Shown here one piece after another: positions 1 through 4,819 of a stretch of DNA of 5,238 nt. Position numbers and translations under genes: made by a program. The stretch is from Oscillospiraceae bacterium. Its GTDB lineage: Bacteria; Bacillota; Clostridia; Oscillospirales; Acutalibacteraceae. How positions within the stretch are numbered: position 1 is the first letter of the stretch; the number at the start of each line of letters is the position of its first letter. The notes under the pieces were generated by a model, which had not been told where the DNA came from, did no database searches, and saw only the letters and a list, made by a program, of their open reading frames with translations. The stretch is from assembly GCA_009779455.1 (NCBI GenBank), contig WREG01000151.1:1-5238 (forward strand). The letters are read 5' to 3'.

Positions 1-117
1 ATGGCGCAGGGTGATAATTGCGGAAACTGTCGGCATTGCGACCAAAATTATTATTGCCAAATTCTAAAAAAGAAAGTCAAACCAAACGGACATTGCGACG
101 AACACGAAGAAAACTAA
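1..117 (+). CDS. Tiny cysteine-rich protein, probable metal binder (5' end may be cut)
   Basis: The frame opens with ATG at the first base of the window and runs 38 codons to TAA. Because the window starts there, this ATG may be the true start or an internal Met of a longer gene; no ribosome binding site can be seen. The product has cysteines at residues 7, 10, 13, 19 and 32, histidines near residues 12, 31 and 35, and a lysine-rich middle. The CxxCxxC cluster followed by spaced Cys/His suggests a small zinc-binding fold, as in many tiny phage and mobile-element proteins. I do not recognise a named family. It lies 26 bases upstream of another tiny Cys-rich gene on the same strand and is probably co-transcribed with it. 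The molecular role is unknown. Confidence 0.55.
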   Translation: MAQGDNCGNCRHCDQNYYCQILKKKVKPNGHCDEHEEN

Positions 118-143
118 AATCAACTAAGAAAGGACAATGTAAA

Positions 144-275
144 ATGGCTAATCCGTGGTTTAAATGCGTGAAATGCGGGCATGAAGAAATGAGGATGTTA
201 CCGCCTCATGTTACTAAGCCCGAAACCCCATGCTCTGAATGTGGTGGGCAAATGGTTAGGAAACCCGAAAAATAA
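144..275 (+). CDS. Small zinc-ribbon protein, 43 aa, function unknown
   Basis: The start is ATG at 144, preceded by AAGGA at 130-134 with a 9-base gap. The open frame extends upstream to 18, but that part overlaps the preceding gene out of frame, is basic and low in complexity, and has no ribosome binding site. The 43-residue product has two CxxC knuckles, Cys8/Cys11 (CVKC, then Gly-His) and Cys30/Cys33 (CSEC, then Gly-Gly), separated by 18 residues. This is the usual layout of a rubredoxin-like or zinc-ribbon fold binding one Zn by four cysteines. Such mini-ribbons can bind nucleic acid or partner proteins, but nothing here fixes the target. The gene follows the 38-aa Cys-rich gene and ends 7 bases before a strong terminator, so it is the last gene of its transcript. 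Confidence 0.75.
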   Translation: MANPWFKCVKCGHEEMRMLPPHVTKPETPCSECGGQMVRKPEK

Positions 276-282
276 TCAAAGC

Positions 283-324
283 AAAAAAGTAATTATTGAT
301 TTGAGGTCAATAATTACTTTTTTT
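283..324 (+). terminator. Rho-independent terminator after the zinc-ribbon gene
   Basis: A perfect 17-bp stem pairs 283-299 with 307-323 around a 7-base loop (TTTGAGG). The 3' arm ends in seven T (318-324). The stem is AT-rich but long and uninterrupted, and sits directly after the stop codon at 275. The matching A-run on the 5' arm means it could also stop transcription arriving on the other strand. Confidence 0.88.
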
Positions 325-367
325 GATTAATGAGGTTAGTAGTTTCGCATTCTTGTAAGGTTTAGTT

Positions 368-407
368 AATCGCACCCTTTTTTTAAATTTTTAAAAAGGG
401 TGCGATT
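368..407. repeat. 15-bp perfect inverted repeat (hairpin)
   Basis: AATCGCACCCTTTTT at 368-382 is perfectly repeated in inverse at 393-407, around a 10-base A/T loop. No U-run follows the outer arm on either strand, so it is not a typical terminator. It stands at the left edge of a cluster of GC-rich hairpins and may be part of the same structured element, or a processing or protein-binding palindrome. Confidence 0.7.
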
Positions 408-510
408 TCCCTCCTGGGAGGGAAACGGCTTTATGCCGGAGGGTGGGAATCTCCCTCTTAGGATGCACTGAGGAGGGAGCCGTACCCGGATGGGGCGCAG
501 GGTGGTGAAA
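406..510. other. Multi-hairpin GC-rich intergenic element built on CCCTC/GAGGG arms
   Basis: Several stems follow one another. TTTCCCTC (406-413) pairs with GAGGGAAA (418-425) over a CTGG loop. CGGC (426-429) pairs with GCCG (435-438). GAGGG (439-443) can pair with CCCTC (453-457), while CTCCCTC (451-457) can instead pair with GAGGGAG (473-479). The repeated CCCTC/GAGGG words therefore permit competing folds. No open frame with a ribosome binding site spans the block. This could be a dispersed palindromic element, a structured RNA, or debris of an older insertion. I do not recognise it as a known RNA family, and the GC-rich composition is foreign to the AT-rich surroundings. Confidence 0.5.
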
Positions 511-513
511 GTG

Positions 514-583
514 CCTACTACCTACTCTACTTACTACTTAACTAAACCTTTAAATTACTACATCTAACTACTTCTTTTCTAAC
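514..583. other. 70-base tract with no G on the top strand, CTA-rich
   Basis: From 514 to 583 the top strand contains only A, C and T, with ten CTA triplets, many spaced by one to a few bases; the bottom strand correspondingly has no C. It starts abruptly after the G-rich stretch ending at 513. It has no start or ribosome binding site and looks non-coding. Strand-biased, loosely repetitive tracts like this occur at replication or transfer origins and at binding arrays, but no iteron of fixed length is evident. It could also be decayed low-complexity sequence. Confidence 0.5.
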
Positions 584-637
584 GAGTTAACAACTATGCC
601 CGTGCGCTTATACTATTACTTCTTAATTACCCACGTA

Positions 638-696
638 GTAATAGCGGGGTCACGGGTGTTTTCGCACACAAAAAACAGCCGTGACCCCGCTATTAC
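638..696. repeat. 18-bp perfect inverted repeat, long hairpin
   Basis: GTAATAGCGGGGTCACGG (638-655) is repeated in perfect inverse at 679-696. After one mismatch the stem can continue with TGTTTT (657-662) against AAAACA (672-677), leaving a 9-base loop. The arms are GC-rich in an AT-rich region and no U-tract follows either outer arm, so a terminator is unlikely. It lies about 160 bases beyond the 3' end of the recombinase gene. A recombinase, replication-initiator or relaxase site, or a regulatory hairpin, are all possible. The remaining sequence to 796 holds only a weaker 6-bp hairpin (735-740 with 749-754) and an 8-base direct repeat GTTACCGG (763-770 and 803-810). Confidence 0.72.
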
Positions 697-788
697 GAAG
701 TCGCAACGTGCCTATTTACAATGCTTTAGAGAGCAGGGCATGGGTTATTGCCCTTGACCAATGTTACCGGAACGGATTGCGTCAGCAT

Positions 789-837
789 AAAAAAGCAAAA
801 AAGTTACCGGGTTTTGAATACTCGATAACCTTTTTTT
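789..837 (-). terminator. Terminator of the recombinase gene, possibly bidirectional
   Basis: On the minus strand an A-run (complement of 831-837) and GGTTATCGAG pair imperfectly with CCCGGTAAC followed by T6 (complement of 797-802). Another T6 run (complement of 789-794) lies just beyond. The stem has one bulge, one mismatch and one G-U pair. It sits about 20 bases after the recombinase stop codon at 859. The plus strand also ends in T7 (831-837), so it could work in both directions. Confidence 0.7.
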
Positions 838-858
838 ACTTTTAGGCAAGTAAGATTT

Positions 859-1806
859 TTACATTTTGATTAATGTTCCAGGTGGCTTCATGCAGTCCAT
901 TGTGTCTAACGGATTGAAAACCGAAAAATCTTTTTGCAAATCTACGCCAAACATATTAACGTATTCTTTGACAATATCAATACTACTATGACCTAATATG
1001 GATTGCAGTCTGAAAATATCGCCTTTATTTAAAATCCATTTTTTAGCAAATGTATGTCTGAATAAGTGCAAGCTGCTTTTTTCAACCCCACGGCTTTTAT
1101 TATATCTCTGTATACACGTTTTAAGCCCTTCCCTCGTTAATTGCTCTCCATATTGATTACAGAATAGATAATCATCAGCAGCGCCTTTACGGTAGCTTAA
1201 ATACTCTTTTAAAACCTTTTCCAATGTCGGGGACATCGGTATAATATATTGCTTTGCGTTTTTTACCACCTTTAAAATTATTTGATGTCCTGAAAAATCA
1301 AGATTCTCTATTTTCAGATTACAAATCGTATTTGCCCGATTGCCTGTTCCCAACAGATAGCAAACTATAACCCAATTTCGATAGTCGGGAAAACTCACTT
1401 TTTTAATATTTGGCTTTTCAAGCAACCTGTTTAATTCATCATCCGAATAAGTTTCTTTGACACTTTTAACGGCTTTAACCCCTTTTATTTTAAATGGATA
1501 AGTATATTCTCGTTCGATAAAATAATTAATAATTGTCCTAATACCTCTAATGTAAGTATTAATGCTAACATCATTTACCTTTTTTTCTGACCGCAAAAAA
1601 AAGATATAATTTATAATCATATCTTGATTTAGGTCTTCGCATAAAGTTTGTTCGCCTGCGTATTCTTTGAAATACTTGAAGCAATCATCATAGTATCTGA
1701 TTGTATCGGGTTTTAAGCCTTCCGCTTGCTTCATCATTCTTAATTGTTCATAGCCCTTTGTAATTGTCAGATTCTCTCCAACGCTTAGCATAATTTTGTT
1801 TTTCAT
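859..1806 (-). CDS. Tyrosine recombinase / integrase, XerC/D-like size
   Basis: This site-specific recombinase breaks and rejoins DNA through a phosphotyrosine and is the probable integration and excision enzyme of an element inserted beside tRNA-Lys. I chose ATG at 1806 (315 aa) because GAGGTG (complement of 1813-1818) lies 6 bases upstream. A GTG at 1815 in the same frame falls inside that ribosome binding site and is unlikely. Residues about 12-105 form the helical N-terminal core-binding domain (phage_int_SAM type); the catalytic domain follows. Arg157 sits in GTGNRANTI, His247/Arg250 in LHLFRHTF, His273 in LGHSS, and the nucleophile Tyr282 in VKEYVNMF. A lysine in VVKNAK (about 182-185) fits the beta-hairpin Lys. 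The catalytic set is complete, so it is probably active. It lacks the extra N-terminal arm-binding domain of Tn916-like integrases. No excisionase gene is visible. It is AT-rich, unlike the glycosidase genes. Confidence 0.93.
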   Translation of the reverse strand: MKNKIMLSVGENLTITKGYEQLRMMKQAEGLKPDTIRYYDDCFKYFKEYAGEQTLCEDLNQDMIINYIFFLRSEKKVNDVSINTYIRGIRTIINYFIEREYTYPFKIKGVKAVKSVKETYSDDELNRLLEKPNIKKVSFPDYRNWVIVCYLLGTGNRANTICNLKIENLDFSGHQIILKVVKNAKQYIIPMSPTLEKVLKEYLSYRKGAADDYLFCNQYGEQLTREGLKTCIQRYNKSRGVEKSSLHLFRHTFAKKWILNKGDIFRLQSILGHSSIDIVKEYVNMFGVDLQKDFSVFNPLDTMDCMKPPGTLIKM

Positions 1807-1849
1807 AAGAAGCACCTCACATAAATAATTATGTCAAAATGTGCTTATG
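1804..1849 (-). promoter_or_regulatory. Nested inverted repeats covering the recombinase ribosome binding site and start
   Basis: Read on the minus strand, CATAAG then CAC (complement of 1841-1849) can pair with GTG (part of the GAGGTG ribosome binding site) and CTTATG (containing the start ATG), with a 3-base bulge. AAGCAC can alternatively pair with GTGCTT. Inside lies a second palindrome, ACATAA-TTAT-TTATGT (1819-1834). If transcription starts upstream of 1849, the fold would hide both ribosome binding site and start codon. As DNA, the same palindromes could be an operator or recombinase arm sites. No good promoter was found between the tRNA terminator and the gene. Confidence 0.45.
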
Positions 1850-1856
1850 AAGACCC

Positions 1857-1917
1857 TCAGACAATAAAAAAATCCTTAGAAAATCAGGGATGCAAAATGT
1901 CTGATTTTTAGCATTTT
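1857..1917. repeat. Overlapping short inverted repeats upstream of the recombinase gene
   Basis: TCAGACA (1857-1863) is inverted at 1898-1904 (TGTCTGA). AAAATCAG (1880-1887) is inverted at 1901-1908 (CTGATTTT). AAAATG (1894-1899) is inverted at 1912-1917 (CATTTT). The three pairs overlap and cannot all form together. Short inverted arms between an integrase gene and the tRNA it targets are where recombinase and excisionase binding sites usually lie, but in such an AT-rich stretch some of this can arise by chance. Confidence 0.35.
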
Positions 1918-1931
1918 TAACAGTTTGCGTG

Positions 1932-1977
1932 AAAAACAAAAAAGCGGACAAGCCTTTATATGTCAAGGTACTTGTCC
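1932..1977 (-). terminator. Rho-independent terminator downstream of tRNA-Lys
   Basis: On the minus strand GGACAAG pairs with CTTGTCC (complements of 1971-1977 and 1946-1952). After a 2-base bulge the stem continues with CCTT against AAGG (complements of 1965-1968 and 1953-1956) over an 8-base loop. GC, T6, G and T5 then follow (complement of 1932-1945). The 11-bp stem with a strong U-tract begins 16 bases after the tRNA-like sequence and separates its transcript from the recombinase gene. Confidence 0.85.
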
Positions 1978-1993
1978 ACTTGATAAACAAAAT

Positions 1994-2069
1994 TAGTGTA
2001 GCCTTTGGGACTTAAAACCTATGCTCAATGCTTAAGAGTCAGGTGCTCTACCAACTGAGCTAAAGGTGC
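1994..2069 (-). pseudogene. tRNA-Lys (anticodon CUU) with a degenerate 3' half; probable attachment site
   Basis: The 5' half is a normal tRNA-Lys: acceptor strand GCACCTT (complement of 2063-2069), TA, D-stem GCTC/GAGC around AGTTGGTA, anticodon strand CCTGA and loop CTCTTAA with anticodon CTT. Right after the loop (from 2031 down) the sequence departs from expectation. The anticodon 3' strand is GCATT instead of TCAGG (2 of 5 pairs). The T-stem keeps 3 of 5 pairs. The acceptor keeps four Watson-Crick pairs plus one G-U of seven. Yet the half has exactly 38 bases, a T-loop-like TTTAAGTCC in the right place, and ends ACTA where ACCA is expected. It is thus a decayed or replaced tRNA 3' half in correct register. 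A tyrosine recombinase gene lies just downstream, and anticodon-loop crossover at tRNA genes is known for this enzyme class. The product is very unlikely to be a working tRNA. Confidence 0.72.
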
Positions 2070-2172
2070 GTGTTTTAATCTTGAAAAGGTTTGATTTAGC
2101 TGCCAAGTATTGCTAGGATAGATGATTATTGCCCATCCGAAGCAACAGATTATTATTTATCAGGCGAAATTG

Positions 2173-2213
2173 ATTATACTAAATTTTCTTTTGCTTGTCA
2201 ACAATTTTTTTTT
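2173..2213 (-). promoter_or_regulatory. Consensus sigma-A promoter of the tRNA-Lys unit, with A-tract
   Basis: On the minus strand TTGACA (complement of 2196-2201) and TATAAT (complement of 2173-2178) are separated by 17 bases, a perfect consensus match. An unbroken A9 (complement of 2205-2213) lies just upstream of the -35, like the UP elements of stable-RNA promoters. Transcription should start near 2166, giving a leader of about 95 bases before the tRNA 5' end at 2069. I see no second tRNA in that leader. Confidence 0.88.
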
Positions 2214-2245
2214 GAGGCCGATATGATAAAAATTTGGATGCTCCA

Positions 2246-2281
2246 TTGACAAATCACATCGGAATGTTATAATATTATAAT
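2246..2281 (+). promoter_or_regulatory. Consensus promoter of the first glycoside hydrolase gene
   Basis: TTGACA (2246-2251) and TATAAT (2268-2273) are perfect and 16 bases apart, with a TG one base before the -10 (extended -10 motif). A second TATAAT lies at 2276-2281. The start should be near 2280, leaving about 55 bases of leader to the ATG at 2335. It diverges from the tRNA promoter, with the two -35 boxes 44 bases apart. The bases CCATTGACA also occur at the next gene's promoter. Confidence 0.9.
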
Positions 2282-2334
2282 AAAATGCAGCTTTTTGTTT
2301 TACGCTTTAAAAATTGTGTATAGGAGATGTTGGC

Positions 2335-4653
2335 ATGAAACGGTTTTTTGCATTAATTCTTTGTGCTGTTCTAGTGTTTGGCTGCAGCGTCCCCGCTGCG
2401 GTGGCGGCTGCCGCCGCTTTGACGGATTTTAATCAGGCCTATTTCGACGGGCTGGCTGCGAAAGAACAGGAGCTTAAAGACAAGCTGGACGCTTGCGCCC
2501 TCGCTGATATCGCCGTTGATTATGAGCTTGTAAATTACAACGCTTTCAAACGGTTCAGCGAAGGCTTATGCATCAATATTGAACGTGGTTCTTTCAATCT
2601 CGAAGAGGCTCTGTATTATGACCGCTGCCTCAATGATCTGTATAACGAGGCCGCAGCTTCGCTGGACGCTTTTCTGAGCGGCGAAAAGACAAGCGCTTAT
2701 GTGCCTCGTTATGTCACAGGCCCGTTGGCAATCGACGGGCAGAGCATACTCGGCAAAACAAAGGCGGGAGACGCCATTGAAGAGGGCAGGCCTATTTTCT
2801 TTACGGGCTTTGCCGGCTGGGGCGACGCGGGCGCGAACACGCCCGACTACCCCGGTCTCGGGCTTAATATCGTCGCTCAGGAGATCGGCCCCAACTCTTT
2901 TATCGCCCCGCCCGCTCAGGGCAGCGAAGATGAGTTTTCTATAGATTTGGCTGCGGTACAGCGCATAAAAGACGTTTTAGCCGCAGCGGAGGAACACAAT
3001 GTTTTCGTGGATATGCTGCTCTCGCCGCATTATTTCCCGGACTTTTTGCTTAATAAGTATCCGGAGCTGCGTATGGACAACGGCCCGGCGGGCTTTATCA
3101 AATATGACGTTGCCGACCCGCTGGCGCGGGAAGTGACGGCGGCTTTTTTGCAGGCCCTGTGCAATGAAATCAGGGATTATGAGTCTCTGCACAGCCTGTG
3201 CCTTGCCAACGAGCCGGTATTCCACAGCTGGATGCGCGATACCCATCTTGCGCCTTGGCGCGAATTTTTGCGGGATCGCTACGGGGATATCGGCGATTTG
3301 AACGGCAGCTTCCGCACGAAATACAGGGATTTCGACGAAATACCCTTCCCCGATATGGATAAACCCTCGCCGTTGGCGGTGGATTTTGTCGATTATAACG
3401 ATAAGGTGATGAACGATTTCAGCCTGCTCCAGATAGAAAGCATACGCGAAATCATGCCCGATATCCCGATACATACCAAGCTTATGGACTATTATTCCAC
3501 CGGAAAGTGGAGGACGGCCTTTGAGGAACAGCCCTTTATGCGCGGGGTAGACCACGAAAAAATCAGCGAATTCACGCAGATAAACGGCTGCGACGCGTGG
3601 CGGGTCTTGCAGCGGGAGTGGCAGGATCAATTTGACCAGGCCTTCGACCCCGTGAGGTACAGTTCCAAAAATATGTGGTACGATTTGCTGCGTTCCAATA
3701 AAAACGCGCCGATTTTCAACTCGGAAGACCACTTCACCATTGATGACGACGAACGGCTTTTGCCGGAGTTCAGGCCCTTTTTCATCTCTGACCTCTGGAT
3801 GGGCGCTGTACACGGCAGGACGCTTAGCGCGGCGTGGGTATGGGAATCCGGCGGGCCGGGTTCCGCGCTGTACCATTCCGTAGGCTGGCGGCCCGACTTC
3901 GTGGCCGCAATGGGCCGCACGAATTTAGACCTCAACCGTTTGGCATATGAGGTTACCGCGCTGCAGAACGCGGAGGCGGAGGTTGCGGTAATGCACTCCA
4001 AGAGTTCGCGCGTTTTCGACTACACAAACGTTGCCGAAACCACGTATGATGCCTACCAATACGCCACACTGAGCGGCCAGCGGGTGGATTTCGTCACGGA
4101 AAACGATATCGCCGAAAAGCTTGATAATTACAGAATGCTTATACTGCCGAAGACTTCGCGCCTGCCGCAGGATGCCGTCGAAGCCGTCAGGGCCTTCCAG
4201 AAAAACGGCGGCTCGGTAGTCATCATCGGCCTTGATTCTCTCTGGTTTGACGAATACAACCGTTTCCGCAGCTTAAGCGATATTTTTTCGATCTACTTAA
4301 ACGCGGACAAGGTGCTGCCGAGCTTCAATATTTTCGGCTTCTCTCTGGCTTTCCTAAAGAGAGCCCAGCAAAAGACCGTTCAGAAGGTTATCGCTGAAAA
4401 AGGGCTTTATAACGTCGCCCTTACCGATGCAAAAACAAAAAGGCCGGTGCTTGAAACCGAATGGTTTGAAACCGAATACGAAGGCAAAACTTTAATCAGC
4501 ATCTGTAATTACAACTGGAAAAATGAGCCGGCGGTGAAAATATCCGTTGACGGCAGGGAATGCGCCGCGATTGTTGATTTGATTACGGGCGAGACTTTTA
4601 CAGGCAGCGTGACCCTGAAGCCGTATTTGCCCCGGCTTCTTCAGGTACAGTGA
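2335..4653 (+). CDS. Secreted GH42-like glycoside hydrolase (clan GH-A), beta-galactosidase-type architecture
   Basis: I start at ATG 2335 (772 aa) because AGGAG at 2322-2326 lies 8 bases upstream; the TTG at 2314 has no such site. The N-terminus is a Sec signal (MKR, hydrophobic core, Ala-rich run to about residue 28). VFGC ending at Cys17 is a poor lipobox, so lipoprotein anchoring is possible but unproven. A helical region (about 30-125) precedes a TIM barrel (about 150-540). ANEP with Glu293 is the likely acid/base. FNSED with Glu464 is the likely nucleophile. WREFLRDRYGDI..LN..F.T.Y..F.EIPFP (308-339) resembles GH42, but the family's AWGT-type stretch is not conserved. Residues about 545-640 resemble the GH42 trimerisation domain (YRMLILPKTSRL, GGSVVIIG). 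A small beta domain ends the protein. It should hydrolyse a beta-linked glycoside, perhaps galactoside or arabinoside, outside the membrane; the substrate is not readable. A related GH-A family is the main alternative. Confidence 0.82.
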   Translation: MKRFFALILCAVLVFGCSVPAAVAAAAALTDFNQAYFDGLAAKEQELKDKLDACALADIAVDYELVNYNAFKRFSEGLCINIERGSFNLEEALYYDRCLNDLYNEAAASLDAFLSGEKTSAYVPRYVTGPLAIDGQSILGKTKAGDAIEEGRPIFFTGFAGWGDAGANTPDYPGLGLNIVAQEIGPNSFIAPPAQGSEDEFSIDLAAVQRIKDVLAAAEEHNVFVDMLLSPHYFPDFLLNKYPELRMDNGPAGFIKYDVADPLAREVTAAFLQALCNEIRDYESLHSLCLANEPVFHSWMRDTHLAPWREFLRDRYGDIGDLNGSFRTKYRDFDEIPFPDMDKPSPLAVDFVDYNDKVMNDFSLLQIESIREIMPDIPIHTKLMDYYSTGKWRTAFEEQPFMRGVDHEKISEFTQINGCDAWRVLQREWQDQFDQAFDPVRYSSKNMWYDLLRSNKNAPIFNSEDHFTIDDDERLLPEFRPFFISDLWMGAVHGRTLSAAWVWESGGPGSALYHSVGWRPDFVAAMGRTNLDLNRLAYEVTALQNAEAEVAVMHSKSSRVFDYTNVAETTYDAYQYATLSGQRVDFVTENDIAEKLDNYRMLILPKTSRLPQDAVEAVRAFQKNGGSVVIIGLDSLWFDEYNRFRSLSDIFSIYLNADKVLPSFNIFGFSLAFLKRAQQKTVQKVIAEKGLYNVALTDAKTKRPVLETEWFETEYEGKTLISICNYNWKNEPAVKISVDGRECAAIVDLITGETFTGSVTLKPYLPRLLQVQ

Positions 4654-4733
4654 ACATAAAATTTATGTCACGGCGGTTTTATGCCGTCAAATTTCACGGA
4701 CGGGTTCATTGCGTGAAAAATTACGGGATTTTT
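4654..4733 (+). other. Intergenic inverted repeats after the hydrolase gene, weak terminator candidate
   Basis: Three short palindromes follow the stop codon: ACATAAA-A-TTTATGT (4654-4668), ACGGC/GCCGT over 8 bases (4670-4674 with 4683-4687), and TTTCACG/CGTGAAA over 13 bases (4692-4698 with 4712-4718). AAAAAT/ATTTTT (4716-4721 with 4728-4733) adds an AT-only stem. None is a classic GC stem followed by a T-run, so termination here is uncertain and some read-through into the next gene is likely. Confidence 0.4.
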
Positions 4734-4740
4734 ACTGAAA

Positions 4741-4750
4741 AACACGTGTT
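4741..4750. promoter_or_regulatory. Perfect 10-bp palindrome upstream of the second promoter, possible operator
   Basis: AACACGTGTT is self-complementary and ends 5 bases before the -35 box at 4756. That position suits a regulator binding site. No copy is present at the first hydrolase promoter, so it is not a shared operator of the two genes. A chance palindrome is possible. Confidence 0.35.
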
Positions 4751-4755
4751 GCCCA

Positions 4756-4784
4756 TTGACATTGCGGGCAAGACGCGGTATAAT
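4756..4784 (+). promoter_or_regulatory. Consensus promoter of the second hydrolase-like gene
   Basis: TTGACA (4756-4761) and TATAAT (4779-4784) are perfect and 17 bases apart. The start should be near 4791, leaving about 29 bases of leader before the ATG at 4820. The -35 region reads CCATTGACA, the same nine bases as at 2243-2251. Confidence 0.9.
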
Positions 4785-4819
4785 GAATAAAATTAAAATT
4801 TAAACAGGAGGAGTTTTAT

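Noticed and set aside
18..143. Upstream extension of the zinc-ribbon frame
   Set aside because: It overlaps the preceding Cys-rich gene in another frame, is basic and low in complexity, and a good ribosome binding site precedes the ATG at 144.
406..510. Group II intron domain V or retron RNA
   Set aside because: The GAGCCGTACCC stretch briefly recalls domain V, but the matching 3' strand is absent and there is no reverse transcriptase gene in the window.
1807..1815. GTG start three codons upstream for the recombinase
   Set aside because: The GTG is part of the GAGGTG ribosome binding site that is correctly spaced for the ATG at 1806.
1832..1837. TTGACA on the minus strand as -35 of the recombinase promoter
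   Set aside because: The matching -10 would fall on the ribosome binding site and start codon and shows no TATAAT-like sequence.
2218..2262. CCGATATG and CACATCGG as an operator pair at the first promoter
   Set aside because: The halves match at 7 of 8 bases but are about 30 bases apart and not repeated at the second promoter; chance is likely.
2314..2334. TTG start seven codons upstream for the hydrolase
   Set aside because: No ribosome binding site precedes it; AGGAG at 2322-2326 serves the ATG at 2335, which begins a normal signal peptide.
2699..2944. Plus-strand frame overlapping the hydrolase in another register
   Set aside because: Arg/Pro/Ala-rich translation with no ribosome binding site; the hydrolase frame is clearly the coding one.
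2977..3876. Long antisense open frame inside the hydrolase gene
   Set aside because: It is a by-product of the G+C-rich codon pattern of the real gene, has no recognisable motifs and no ribosome binding site.
3627..4001. Second antisense frame in the hydrolase gene
   Set aside because: Low-complexity translation overlapping both the real gene and another spurious frame.
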